Part shown: one piece after another, positions 23,796 through 36,409 of the stretch
Layout of the letters: each line of letters starts with the position of its first letter
Numbering within the stretch: position 1 is the first letter of the stretch
NCBI GenBank assembly: GCA_037951105.1
Contig: JBAMJV010005497.1
Span: forward strand, 62,001-126,000
Source of the DNA: Echinarachnius parma
Taxonomy: Eukaryota > Echinodermata > Echinoidea > Clypeasteroida > Echinarachniidae
Direction of reading: 5' to 3'
DNA length: 64,000 nucleotides
Position numbers and translations under genes: made by a program
The notes under the pieces: generated by a model
What the model was told of the DNA's origin: nothing
The model's database searches: none
Seen by the model: only the letters and a program-made list of their open reading frames with translations

Positions 23796-24150
23796 AGAAA
23801 AGGTGACAGGTACTTACTTGGGAGTGGGGGGGGGGGGGGGGGGGGGTAGAAGGTCAAGGATATATCTTCTTTATCTGAGCATGCAGGTGCCAGGAAGTGA
23901 CCATCATGTTTATAGGACACTCACTGCTCAACAGCCACAATGTGATCTAAATTGCTAGAAGGGGTTTGAACTTCCAACAGAATGTTGTATAAAAATGTTG
24001 CAAGAAAAGGTGGCAGGTACTTGTGAGTGGGGAGAAGAAGGACAAGGCTTTATCTAACAAAGTCTTTATCTGAGCAGGTGCCAGGAAATGACCATCATAG
24101 AGGTCAGTCACAATGTGATCAAAATTGCTGAGACAAATGAACTTCAACAT
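23796..24150 (-). repeat. Two-copy tandem duplication of about 205 bp with G-run expansion
   Basis: GTGCCAGGAA(G/A)TGACCATCAT and CACAATGTGATC(T/A)AAATTGCT occur in both copies. Copy 1 carries 21 G at 23826-23846 where copy 2 has GAGTGGGGAG (near 24027), so the G run expanded after the duplication. Confidence 0.75.
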
Positions 24151-24523
24151 ACTTCTGTTTTGTTCTTAGTCACTCACATTATGATACGTATTATGCGCTC
24201 CTAATCTCATGTGTACTTAACTCACCTTGTTCCCAGTAAACTATAATCAGAATTTTCTTAAAGTAGCTGAGCGAAGAAATATCACAAAATATCACAAAAT
24301 AGACAAATTATACATGTACGGGAAGCTTATACCAACCAGAACACAACTCATCTGCTCTTAAGTCTTGAAATATCAATGAAACGCGATAAGAAGCGTGTTT
24401 CCAAGACCCTTCTCAGAACTTCTATATGGCTTGAAACGGGAATTACCGAGTACGGATTAATGACGTCACACGTGCGAGTCCCCCGCCTAGAGCGTAGAGC
24501 GAGACGTATACAACTGTGTATTA

Positions 24524-25160
24524 AAACCCTCACAAGAAGTTCCGCAATTCAAGTTTGAGCGTTTATATCTCTCATGTTACTTTAGTACCGTTCATGAGTT
24601 TGGTATGATTGGAGGGCTTGTATTCCCCACTTTCAACTGATATGACATTTGCCATGAATATGTTATCATGGAATGCGCATGACACCCGAATATGGGGCAA
24701 AGTCAAAAGTAAAATGTTGCAAAATGCATTGATAAAACAACAGTGTACCCTCCTTTTGTTGTGAGAACGGTGTTATGAATAATGTTCAGTCGGTCATGCG
24801 TGAATGTCAATGGCGTTTTATCATTTTTTTAAAGGATGAAATATACCTTTATTATTTTTTAAGGATGAAATATACCTTTATTATTTTGAGGTGGTGCAAT
24901 AACGATTGTGTATGTTGTTAGGAAGATGTAGTGTGTTTTATTGACTGATTGAGAAATTATTATTATGTTTGACCATATTAATGCTTTTTGCAAGATTTCA
25001 CTTTTGACTTTGTAATGCACATTCCATGATAAAAAATGTCATATTATTGTGAAGTGGAGAATACAAGCTTTCCAATGGTAACACATTTATAAACGGTAAT
25101 ACAGTAATAAGGGAGATATGAACGCCCAAACTTGAATTGCGGAACTTATTGTGAGGGTTT
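24524..25160. mobile_element. Long-inverted-repeat MITE, AAACCCTCACAA ends
   Basis: The left arm AAACCCTCACAAGAAGTTCC is complementary to the right arm ending GGAACTTATTGTGAGGGTTT, with similarity extending roughly 150-200 bp inward (TTGAATTGCGG, GGGCTTGTATTCCCCACTT). The interior holds a short duplicated GGATGAAATATACCTTTATT. Noncoding. Confidence 0.75.
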
Positions 25161-25587
25161 ATAATACAGACATGACACGAACTTACGCCAGCTGATGATG
25201 GAAGTGGAATACAAATCTCTCGAAAACAGCTAATTACATTTTATTATTGCGTATACAGAATATTCCATTATACTTGAATCATGCAAATAGATTTGTCTAC
25301 CCTTCTATGTCGTTTAATTTCCCGAGATGTTTTCGTAAACATGTTAGCCTGGCAGCTAGCGCAGAGTGAATATTGTTGGTGACTATTGTTCAGGTTATAA
25401 CAATGACAGTGAATCTTGAGCACACCTTTGCATTTTATGATGTCATGCAGTTCAAATAACGGTGCATATGTAATTAATATTCGCAATTAAATAGTACTAG
25501 TAGTAGAAGTGTTTTAGTGACTTTACTGAAGAATGAATTCATGGTATTTTCCGTCTCGTCCTCTTCATTCTATCCCTCCTACATCCC

Positions 25588-25640
25588 CATCATCATCATC
25601 ATAATCAAAATCATCATCATCATCATCATCACTATCACTA
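25588..25640. repeat. ATC trinucleotide microsatellite
   Basis: CATCATCATC runs with interruptions. Confidence 0.9.
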
Positions 25641-25761
25641 TACCAATGACATTATATTGTGTGGAGCTGTTTACATCAACTTTGATGTCTACATTTAGTA
25701 GCAGTTCCTCCTGAAGATCAGGCATTGTGATGAGAATACTTAGCGTTCGGGTGGTATACAC

Positions 25762-25836
25762 ATACACCTACAGTACACAAAGCCCACGGGCTTGGGAGCA
25801 CACCTACAGTACACAAAGCCCACGGGCTTGGGAGCG
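25762..25836 (+). repeat. Two-copy tandem repeat of 37 bp
   Basis: ACACCTACAGTACACAAAGC followed by CCACGGGCTTGGGAGC is repeated back to back. Confidence 0.85.
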
Positions 25837-26070
25837 CTCTCTGAATGCGCTCTTCACACATGTGACGTCATTAATCGTACCCCCACACAGCGGGCTGACC
25901 AAGGGCGAATAACGGGTCGAAATGTCATCACTTTAGATTGCAGATTAATCAATTCTGTGACAATTTTTGACAAAATATATATGAATTATTAGGAAGAATG
26001 TAACATTTCCTTTGAGATGATGCCAAAATTATTTAGGTTACAAGCATTTTTAAACCTTCGCTCAGGTACT

Positions 26071-26529
26071 TTAAAGGGATCTGGTAACTTTGTTTTTCAT
26101 GTTCAAAAACTGACCCCATGCAAATGATTGATAAAATGTGTATTTCTGTGATCTGATGATATGTCCACTAAAGTGATGTGTGAAAATTACATGGTAAATG
26201 AATGTCATATGACCAAGTAATGAGCGAAAATGCAAAGTGATATTTGCCAACCCATTGCACTGACCTTTTACAGTTATAATTATCCGAATTCAAACATATA
26301 GAGGAAACTGACTAGAAATATTTTGAATGATTGAAAATGAGCAAAGAAAAATGGGCTTCGCCGGGAATCAAACCCGAGACCTCCAGATTGCGAACTTCAA
26401 TCATACATATTTATAACGGAAGAGAAGGTTTGGAAATCGAAAGCTGTTCCATGCTTCTATTGTTTATACAATAAGGTATGTGAGAACTAGTTAGTTTTTG
26501 GATTTTGAAATGTAACTATATCCCTTTAA
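26071..26529 (+). mobile_element. TTAA-flanked MITE (family 2) carrying a tRNA-like insertion
   Basis: Ends TTAAAGGGATCTGGTAACTT and AACTATATCCCTTTAA. It is about 75 bp longer than the 14482 copy because of extra sequence at about 26290-26395. Confidence 0.75.
26352..26394 (-). other. tRNA 3'-half-like fragment
   Basis: On the minus strand, GGTCTCGGGTTTGATTCCCG folds as a T-arm (CGGG, TTTGATT loop, CCCG) and contains a B-box-like GGGTTTGATTCC, followed by GCGAAGCCCA resembling an acceptor 3' strand. There is no D-arm, A-box or credible anticodon arm, so it is not a tRNA gene. It may be a tRNA-derived SINE remnant or an inserted tRNA fragment. Confidence 0.5.
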
Positions 26530-28272
26530 CCCCTTGGGTGCTGATGACGCATATGGTTTGAGCTTATGAGGTAAAGGCAAATGCCAGTAGTGGGAAATGC
26601 CCCACACACAAACAATTTAATGTACGCTCTTTTTACCAATCATGTGAAAGAATATGTTTTTACTAATACGGGATGATAAATATTTGGCCTGGAATCCGCC
26701 TACTAAGTGATATATTTGGTAAATTATCAAACTCATTTATTGTAAATTGATATCGCCAACGGTTGTGTGCACCCTCGTGCGCTGCGTGCTAATCCTATGG
26801 CAAATGCGGCACACAGGTTTCGCAATGAGCGTATAGATGTGGCCAGCGTAGACGGGCCAAACTGACGGTGAATTTAGGCTCAATGTCAGCGGCTTTTTAT
26901 AAACGTTTTAACAAATATTTCTGCATTTAACGATACTAAGGTTCAGATTTTTCCACACACGCCCCTTTTTATGCTATTTCAACAATACTAATCAATTAGT
27001 TTGGCCAATAAAGTTATTTCCGATAATTTTCCTAAAACAATTGGCTTTAAACATTAAACAAACAATACTTTTAAATTTATATCGTAGTTTTGATGTCATC
27101 GTAGTGTCAGGATGTGAGATTTCAGAGATATTTAACTTTTAAAATGTAAATTTGTGTGCCTCAACCATCCTGAGGCATGATGACATTCAAGTTTGATCAA
27201 TATATCTTTGAATCTTACCTTAATTAGATTTTGTTCTTTTTTGGCTACCACAATATCTTATGATTTGACATTTTCATAGGATGTTATAGATTATATTTAC
27301 TTTTCGATTAACATTATAGTTTTACTGTCTTCATAGGTCTGTCAGAATGTGAGATTTCAGAGGGAAATTAACTAATAAAACGTGTTTAACTCGGACTGAT
27401 TTTGCTACAACATGTATTCTCCATAGACCAAAGCCCAAATATTTTTGGGGACCAGTCCTGAACGGGTTAATATTGAAATATGAGTTCACCAAATCAGACT
27501 ACCTTGCAGTATGCTTCAGGATTTTAACTTACTAAATAAAAGAGATCACATACATTATGTACACTTTTTGATGAGTTAGAATATGATATTTTAGTTGTTG
27601 TAATATTATTGTCTTTGAGTGTTCCTGTGCTATGGAAAGTTGCTGAAATTAAAATAAGAAGAAACACAAATATGTAAACTACATGTATGTACTGTATGAT
27701 AACTTTCCATGCAATGGCAGTGGTTTTCTTCCCCCAAAAAACACACTAAATACATGTATACTGTAGGCATATATTGAATCACTGAACAAAAAATACACCA
27801 TCTTGATTTCAAGCTAGAACGAAAAGTAGGCCAGCATGATATGATGAGAGGAAGCGGGTAGCTCTAGGACCTAGTTTGGTCTAGTAAAATATACTGGTAA
27901 ACTTCCTGGTTGTGGTTCTAAGTTCATACCTATCTAGAACAAGTTGATAAAGGTCAATGATGAATCGAGGTCAGGGGGGATATTAAATAAAAGTAGTGTA
28001 GTGAGTGTTCTGTTTTCTAATTTAAGGACAAATGTTGTGTGCTTATGTATTAAGTAGGTGACAGTAGTTGTTGCCTTTTTGTTTAAAAAAGGGAAAAACA
28101 ATTCAGAAACAAGCATTTTTGCTGTTTTTAATTTTAGCAATAAATATAAATTTGTCTATGGGTTTTTTTGTAATGGCTATGCAAGATTTTGAATGTTCAA
28201 AAAATCTTTTGAGCATTTAAATGTAAAAGTATTTCAATGGCTCTCTATAAAATTTCTTTCTTGGCTTCATAA
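26530..28272. other. Intronic unique DNA, no gene seen
   Basis: AT-rich, apart from the type A unit at 27386-27470 and a CpG-containing patch near 26760-26870. The phrase AGGATGTGAGATTTCAGAG / AGAATGTGAGATTTCAGAG occurs near 27111 and 27345, suggesting an old duplication. Confidence 0.4.
27386..27470 (+). mobile_element. Ultra-short TTAAC element (type A)
   Basis: 85 bp from TTAACTCGGACTGATTTTGC to CCTGAACGGGTTAA with CCATAGACCAAAGCCCAAAT inside. Confidence 0.6.
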
Positions 28273-28797
28273 CCTTATCTATTAACCTGTTCCCTTCAAG
28301 ATTCTGAAATCTCCATAGACTTTGAACACAACCCACCCGGTTCCCGTTGTCAAGGAGTTAATATTGTTTAAACTTGATGAGGAGTTTATATTGAACTTTA
28401 AGTTTCTAAATGCACTAACATCAACTCTAATGATACACTGGTGGAAATTGAAGGTTATCTTGCGGTTTTGTTTTAATTCTTGATGAATTCGCTTCAGCAC
28501 CGGGTTTCCCCCGTCTCCTCTCGGCTAGCTCTCGCCTTATCTATTAACCTGCTCCCTTCAAGATTCTGAAATCTCCATAGACTTTGAACACAACCCACCC
28601 GGTTCCCGTTGTCAAGGAGTTAATATTGTTTAAACTTGATGAGGAGTTATTGAACTTTGAATTTCTAAATGCACTAACATCAACTCTGATGATCAATGCA
28701 CTGGTGGAAATTGAAGGTTATCTTGCGGTTTTGTTTTAATTCTTGATGAATTCGCTTCGGCACCGGTTTCCCCCGTCTCCTCTCAGCTAGCTCTCGC
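28273..28797 (+). repeat. Two-copy tandem duplication, period 262 bp
   Basis: CCTTATCTATTAACCTG starts both copies (28273, 28535). Each contains one type B TTAACC unit (28283-28361, 28545-28622) and GTTTCCCCCGTCTCCTCTC near its end. Copies differ at only a few positions. Confidence 0.9.
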
Positions 28798-31745
28798 CGC
28801 TCTTTGTTTACTTTAACCAACTTATGACTGGTCTCCCAAATAATCAGGTATGGGTCTACAGAGATTATATCACCTTCCACAATCAAATAGTTTTGAAGTG
28901 GTTAATATCTATCTAATTTTGTTTCCCTCCCTGGATATACGTGTAGCTCTTCACATTCTGTTACCAGCGCCCTCCTTTCACCTACGACAACCCCCATTTC
29001 CCCTCCCACATCAATTATTCGCTATACAGTTCATTCATCGGCACCCGTAAGGCCAGGTGATGTAATGTGCATAATTTATTAGATGTATTTTCATTTTTCC
29101 TCCCCGTTTCCTTACCTCGGATAAGTATTCCCAAGGTTAGCATCTGTCATCCTAACGACCCCGACATATGAGTTGGAAGTGCAGTTTCCAGCGTCATATT
29201 TTCTCCTATGATTGATTGGCAACCCAGAGTAAACTGTTATTGTAATCTGCTTCATTACCGTTGTGATCAAAACTAACTTCACAATGGAAGAGAGATGCCT
29301 TAATTTTGGTAGAACACACATTTTTGATAAATACAGTCAAGTACAGAAGTGTGACGTCACTGCTATTTTTACGAGTAGTGGTTCTAAACAATGTCAGGCA
29401 AGCCCCACATTTCTGACTGAGCAGTTGCTAAGAAGGCAATCGTCCAGCTTCGTCCACTTCTAAAAGCCTAAATCAATGAACAAGATGTTCAGAACCATTA
29501 CTATGGTATAAGCAACAAATACGTCTTCATTACTTCACTCTATAGACTCTATATAGCCGAGACAGCTCATGCACTGTTTGTAATGAGTTAAGTCTTTCTG
29601 ACATAGACATCCATTTTGAAAGCCCCAGAGGTGAAGTTCAAGCTACATATCATTGCCATTATGATAAGATTAAACTTCAATCCTCAAAACGTGAAAAAGG
29701 AAATAATTTGAATGTGAATTATATACACTTTATAACATTTTGAACATGACAAAAAGATCATTCTGCATTTGGAGGACATCCAATAATTCTGCTCTGATGG
29801 CAGTTACTGTACTTGAACTTTGAAGAATTTGGGTTAGGGAAAGGAATTTAGTAGATATCTTAACCTCTTCTCTACTAGATTTTGATGTATAAGTAATCAC
29901 CCTTTATAACTTTTTTCATACAAACTTTAACCCGTTCAGGGCTATTTAGTATTGGTTTAACATGCATTTCCCATAGACCCCAGCCCAATAAATGTGTGGA
30001 CCAGTTCTCAACGGGTTAATTGCTATATAATATTATTGTAGGTGTGAACGGAGATCAGTGGAATTTCGGGGGGAAGGTGCTAAAAAGCTGTAATAAAACA
30101 GATTGAATAACAAATGCGAAAGAAATATTACGGTATCATTTTTCAACAAAATACAAAGTGTCCATGGGTTCTATATAGGCTTAAAATTGCAAACTCAAGG
30201 AAACGGTGAACACATACATGTAGTCTCATGCATGATCACTCACTTACCCCAATGTAACGGATGATTTGCCACCGGAATGATGACATTTATGCCTTGTTCG
30301 TTTGAACTGGGGTGATTGATTGTTCCAAGAGGCTCCAGTAAAATGTTGATTTGATGATCAGAACCTTTGGTTCTTATGGGATATAGTTTTGCAACTGGTA
30401 TGAGCTGTAATTTGTGTGACTGCATGAATAATGTGCCCTCGTTAGACTCCTTGGAGTGAGATAAATTTTTTTGTGCGATGTTCCCTCGATGTTGTCTCGT
30501 ACCCAGAAGTCAAATGGATTCATTTATCATTCCACATTTTCAAAAGAAAACATGAATGTGTGTCTTCATAATGCATGAACGTTGTTTGGTTGGCTGTGTA
30601 ATGTTGCATCAATAAAAAATATGTAAGAAAACATACTGAAGCTCACAAACAAGACTTGTTGTTCACTGTTGATATATTATATAGAGACTAGAGAGGTTTA
30701 AAGGTGATCATGGTATTATTGTTGAAGAAAAAGATTGAAAAACTGTTCATTTCAGAGGTGAATTATAAGTTGTTGCATAGGTCTGGTAATTTTTGGCAAA
30801 AATTATTAAAGTATGTCCGTATCTATGATTTTGTATGAAAACACTATCGGAAGTTGAAAGATGTCGATATACAGACTAAATAGGTTGAAATAGGGTAGGA
30901 TTTGACTAAAACTTTTCTGTATTTCTTAAAGAAATTGTCTCCATTTGACCCCTTGCTTACATGAACCTGGTGAATTATGTACAAAGTCTATGGGGATTTT
31001 AGTATCTCGAAGGAACAGGTTTATCTGGTATTCTTGTTAAATGAATAGAAAATACTCTGCAAAGGCCAACCCAATTAAGCAGAGACCACTGAATATATCT
31101 CTGACTGGCCATTATTTAACTGCGATGGTAAATATCTAGCAAACTCCCTAGAGGTGAACCGAAAACAGGCTGCGAATGTAGGCCAGATTAGCTTGTATTC
31201 AGACATGTGTTAGCTAATGTCAAGGCCAGTTTCTTGTTATACTCGTTCCAGAGATTCCTGCTCTGGGGAACTATCCATCAAGTAATTATTGAACGGTACA
31301 CAAAGCGCAAATAGAAACAAGTTCAAAACAAAACATAACGAGATGTGCAAACATAAAAGAAAAAATGAAAACTTGTTTTTAGAAATTATCAAGGCCATTT
31401 CGGGATCTGTTTTTTTATTTACCAAAATATGGGCCTGTTAGTTTATTCATGCAAAAATAGATCATGCGGTTCGGCCCACTCAAAGTGGTAAATATAGTCC
31501 CATTAATTATCGACCCGAGTTCGCAGCTGCAAAAGTTTTCAGGCTGCCCGGTATTGGAATAACCGGCACCAATGGCTGTAGCATATTTCCGCAGAGGTGT
31601 TTATTGAGAGCGTGAAGGTACTCCAGATATTTGTAGTTTAACACAAGACTACTGACCCATTCAAGACTTTTGGGATTTGGTATAACATGCAATTCTTCAT
31701 AGATCCCAAGCAAAGTATTTGAGAACCATGCAGTCCAGGGAAATG
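28798..31745. other. Intronic DNA, mostly unique, no gene seen
   Basis: No supported gene. It holds type A units (29927-30019 and a diverged one near 31657-31740) and a type B-like unit near 30949-31023. Less AT-rich, non-repetitive patches at 29100-29330 (TGATTGATTGGCAACC) and 30235-30480 could be regulatory. Confidence 0.35.
29927..30019 (+). mobile_element. Ultra-short TTAACC element (type A)
   Basis: Starts TTAACCCGTTCAGGGC and ends CTCAACGGGTTAA with CCATAGACCCCAGCCC inside; 93 bp. Confidence 0.6.
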
Positions 31746-31872
31746 TTGCAATCAATTGTTAAGTTGCAATAACTGCAAATCAAAAAATATGTACATTTGA
31801 ACCAATCAGATTTGCGCATTCAGTCACATGATCTGACTCGCAATTAATTTGCAACTTTACAATCGATTGTAA
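31746..31872. mobile_element. Small foldback element of about 127 bp
   Basis: TTGCAATCAATTGTTAAGTT at the left pairs with AACTTTACAATCGATTGTAA at the right. Short noncoding loop region contains AACCAATCAGA. Confidence 0.6.
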
Positions 31873-32094
31873 CTCCTTCTGCAGTGGGGCCCTGAACAGA
31901 TAACTTTAATCGAGACGGTTTTGTTTGGTTTTGTTTGGTTTTGGTATAACATGCATTCCCCATAGAACCCAGCACAAATATTTTGGGAACATATAGGGGT
32001 TATAAAGAGTGCAAGGTTGTATGCGGGATTTGAACCTCTAATCACGAAGGTATATTGAACATGGCGGCATTAAGAAGCTAATAACTTAAAATAT

Positions 32095-32300
32095 TTCATA
32101 CCATCTGGATTCCCTCCCTCGTGATTTGCATCCACGTTTAGCTGACTTTACTCTGAGCCTACCGCCGCTACCACTAATAGTCAGAGTGGCTGATTTCCTT
32201 AATCATTTTGGGATCACATGACAAAGTGGGGATCATGTGGAATCTTTGGAAATAAACGAGTGGCATCAAATTAACCTTGAGTTGCAATATTAATACTGAT
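32095..32300. promoter_or_regulatory. Candidate noncoding regulatory patch
   Basis: Non-repetitive with words such as TGATTTCCTTAATCATTTTG, GATCACATGACAAAGTGGGG and GATTTGCAT. Low confidence; composition and motif impression only. Confidence 0.2.
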
Positions 32301-32415
32301 GAGAGGATTTTCAGCGTCGCCATTGTCATTTGAATTGGTAAATGCATTTAATACAATTAATGGGCAGGTAGCCTTGGTTCATCATGCATGCTTGTTATAA
32401 TTTTTTGGCCTCTAG

Positions 32416-32875
32416 TCAGTAATTATTAAAAACATGGCGTACGTGCTCGATTTGAAAGTATCCTTTTCAAATTCATAATGGAATAACCATTATGATTTGG
32501 GATTAAATGTAATGATGCTTGTGTTTCAACGCAATTTAGTTAATATCATGATCATGATTCTGAATTTAGATTGATATTTTATTATTTTATTCCATTGGCA
32601 AACACCAAAAAGCTGAGCTTTCCGTACATTTGGCCTTCCTTTTATATCCAATCAGTAATTAAAACGTGCTCGATTTAAAAATATTCTTTTAAAATTCATA
32701 ATTTACTTTAATCCTCTTGGAATAATCATAATGATGTGGGATTAAATGTAATGATGTTTGTGTTTTCATGCACTTTAGTTAAGATTACAATCATGTTTCT
32801 GAATTTAGATGGATATTTTATTATTTTTCAAACTCCAATAAGCTGAGCTTTCCATATATTTTTAAATATTTAAAA
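32416..32875 (+). repeat. Diverged two-copy repeat, period 237 bp
   Basis: CAGTAATTA...CGTGCTCGATTT starts both copies (32416, 32653), and both contain GGGATTAAATGTAATGATG and AGCTGAGCTTTCC. Confidence 0.8.
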
Positions 32876-35088
32876 CACTTGATACTAAAGTTCTTCAAAT
32901 CCATTAAGTTACAAGGACAATACGATTTAAAAAAATAAAATACAAAACACATTTTCCTTGCGATACATCCTTACATATCCCTGGCTCAATTCACTGGCTA
33001 CATGTAAATGATATTGTATCTTTTATTGTTTATTTTTATGATATTTTTCAAGGAGTAATTCGTCTGAACAAATGTAACATATTTGGTTGTTTGTTGTATT
33101 AATCCTGTTCAGGACTAGTCCCAGAAATATTTGAACTGAAGGCTACAGAGCATTCATGATATGCCATGAATGTTATCTTTGAAATGTGGCAAACATTTAT
33201 TCAACTTATTACATGAACTTCTTTCTAAAAGTATTTTGATAAACATATAGCCAATTTTACTTTGTTCAATGGGCTTATATTTAAAGTTGTTTGATGTGTT
33301 AAAACCCCTTGAGGGCTTGGAATATCTTTCAAGGCTTTGGAGAATAGACCATTCATGTTATACCAACATCAAAGCGTCTAACAATAAGTTGACACTTTTT
33401 TTAAAGTTTTTGTAGTGCAAAAATAGAAATCTTAGTTAGCAAAAAGTTTATATAATTCCCTTAATTCAATGCACATGTCAATTTTAACCTTCAGATCAAG
33501 ATTCTATTTGACTTTGGTATAACATGCAATTTCAAAAGACCCCAGTCTGAGTATTTGGGGGACTATAGTCCTGGATGAATTAACACTCTTGTCTGTGTGT
33601 TATATTGCCTGTATGTTATTATGAGATTGGATGATTTTGTTGTTTACAACAGACAGTCAGACAGACATACAGATTAATGAATTAATTAATTGGTATAGTT
33701 TGTCTTATTGTCAAAACTGGGACCTCCCCAGCAGTTATTATTGGGAGGCACTGTGATTAAATGAAATGAAATGGATGGGTTTAAAGGGATGATCTTTGAA
33801 ATTCAGATGTTTATTTTGGTACATGGCTGTATATTTTTTACGGGAGAATTTTTCAGAATGAAATGAACTGTGTAGTCTTTTAGGACATGTGATCGATTTT
33901 ACAGATATATTTTAAGAATAAACCAAACTTTTGGTTTTTGGTTTTTAGGAGATGTGATCAATTCATGAATACATTACCTTGTAATATATTGAATATTATT
34001 TTGCTCAGGATTGATGCCACCATGTACCATTATATAAACTTTGCAAATTTCTTGGAAGAACAATCATAAAAATAGTTCATTTAAAAACATTCATATCTGC
34101 ATGTAGCTGGAGGTTTGTCAAACCAAAAAGTGATCTTTCAATAAAATATTGGTTGCAAGTTCAGACAAGATATCATAGGCGTAGTCAGTAATCCATTCAG
34201 GTCTGCTCCCCCTAAATACTTGGGCTTGCTAGGGTGGGTCTAAGGCAAATGCATATAACAACAAGAGTCTTGGTTATTTACTGGGTGAACATGAATATCT
34301 TAGGTTTGCATTTTTTGTGCATCTATGTAAAACTACGTGTTAACATAAATGTCATGAAGTTAATTTGCAATGAATCGATTTGATTTGCCACGTCTTGATT
34401 CGCAATGTTTTCATTTCTTGTTTTGTGACCCGGAAGACAATTCATGTCTCGAGTAATTTATCAATTCTATCCCAGTCTAGCAAAATACTAAATTGATCAG
34501 AAAATGTTTGTCCGTGTATGAATTCATCACGTATGGCTGGGCAATTTTGATTTGGAACACTGAAGAGTGTTGACTTTAAATATGACTTTTAAATAGGACA
34601 AGGTTAGAGCTTCATGCACATGTTTTCCTTAAAAAAAAAAACCTACGCCATTTATGCGACTAGACAATAGTCTGGATTATGCAAGGTCATGAATGACATC
34701 TGTGCTGTACTTTTAAAGTCATCCATTTACTTCAAAAGATTTTTTCCAGAAGTGATAGTTCAGACTTCAATCATATTATACAGATATCATTGTAAGATTC
34801 TTCTGAATGATGTTTACCTAGTTGTTATCCGAATCATTCAAGCAAAGTATCCAAATTGGATACCATAAACGATCAGAGTATCTGAATATGGATACTTTCG
34901 TCTACAATCAAATTGAGTTCCGGAATGCTTTTTAATTCCATCTTAAATATATCAATAATTAGGGAGGCATTTGAAAAATTAAAACCCATTTCATTCTACT
35001 GTTTATTACCATATAGAAGGTACAAGAGAGGTATGAAAGCTCCAAGTCATTTTGGTTGAATTTGACAAAAGTTAATGGATCACTTTAA
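32876..35088. other. Intronic AT-rich DNA, no gene seen
   Basis: Apart from the retroelement-like tail and diverged type A fragments near 33100-33175, 33497-33582 and 34190-34260, nothing is recognised. Confidence 0.4.
33660..33780 (+). mobile_element. Possible retroelement 3' tail
   Basis: GTCAAAACTGGGACCTCCC ... GGGAGGCACTGTGATTAAAT followed by GAAATGAAATGG resembles the 3' end of a non-LTR retrotransposon or SINE with a short simple-repeat tail. No coding part is present. Confidence 0.35.
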
Positions 35089-35478
35089 TAAAGGGATCTA
35101 GTAACTTTGTTGACATGTGCAAAAAGTGATGAATGGTTGATTCAATGTATATTGTTGTTATCTGATATGTCCACTGGGTATTGTGTGACAATTTCAAGTT
35201 AAATGGACGTTATATGGCCGAGTAATGAGCAAAAATGCAAAGTGATGTTCACTTACTCATTGCACTGACTTTGTACACGGTTTCGACGATCCATTGGATA
35301 ATTTAACATCTGAACGCTTCAATCGTAAATATCTTTTTAACGAAAGGGAAATTTGAAAAACTAAAACCTGTCCCATGCTTTTTTTGTTAATACAAACACA
35401 ACAAGGTATGAGAGAACCGCTAGAATTCCAATTTGATTTTGAGGATTTGGACAATGTTACTAAAACATTGTTTAATGA
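35089..35478 (+). mobile_element. MITE of family 2, decayed right end
   Basis: Starts TAAAGGGATCTAGTAACTTT and ends near ACAATGTTACTAAAACATTG, where the CCCTTTAA terminus has been lost. Internal words (AACAAGGTATGAGAGAACCG) match the 14482 copy. Confidence 0.7.
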
Positions 35479-36409
35479 AAAATTGCAAAAGATTTAATTT
35501 TTGAGGTGAAATTAGTTGTATGTTTATAAATGTATGTCTATTGCTTGGGCCCAAAAAAACAAGATATTAAATCATCAGATTTTATATGAAAGTGACATAA
35601 TCACACTCCTTTAAAACTAGTCTGTTGGCCATTAAAATATAGACTATTTTGTAAGCAAAGAAAATGAAAGATATAATTTGGCAATTCAGCTAGTATTTTG
35701 GCACAATACACACAGTTTACCAAGAACCTTTAATCCTCTGATCAGACATCATGAATTTGGAATAAAGCGCTGGAGTTTCCAGTTGAAGTCAAGTATGGTA
35801 CCGTCTCTTAAGTTAACCGATTCGGGACTGGTACCAACAATTCACGGGCTGGGGTCAATGGAGAATCTATCCTGTAATATACCATGATCAAATCGACTTC
35901 AATAGGTTGATAGCAGATTGAACAAATACTGACACCTGTGTTGTTCTACTGATGAAAAAAGTGTGACAAATTATTATTTTTCAATGGTTGACCCACAAAT
36001 ACTAACCTGATTACACTTCACTCTGTGTCTGTGATGAGACAATTGTCTCAAGGCGTGGTCATTGAAAACTTTGTTTAAAAGGAAGATCCCATTGAATTCT
36101 CTCTCTCCTAAGAAAACGATAAAGAAAAAAAAAGAATAGATCTAGAGATGATTGGAAATTGGACACAGTCCTTGAAGATTGTTTTAAATAACCCTGTGAT
36201 GTTTGACGATCGATCGATTGAGGACCGCCCAAATCAAAATAGGAGGGTCGCGGCTCTGAGCAAATAAGCCGGCGGCCGGGTTACGTGTACTTCTGCTAGA
36301 CTGCAGAGCAAGGAACATCAGAAGTGATGTTGAGATGAATTGCTTTGCCTGATAACTCCCTGTCAGATGGAGACCCCTTAGAGACAGGGCAGAGGAAAGA
36401 GAGAAACAG
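35479..36409. other. Intronic unique DNA, no gene seen
   Basis: A CpG-richer patch at 36205-36330 (GATCGATCGATTGAGGACCG, GCCGGCGGCCGGG) stands out and might be regulatory. No supported gene. Confidence 0.35.

Noticed and set aside
24390-25925. Outer inverted repeat around the 24524 MITE (GGATTAATGACGTCACACG near 24454 versus the complement near 25860)
   Set aside because: Similarity is limited to roughly 40 bp and the boundaries are unclear; not strong enough to call an element.
26352-26394. Functional tRNA gene
   Set aside because: No D-arm, A-box or acceptable anticodon loop.
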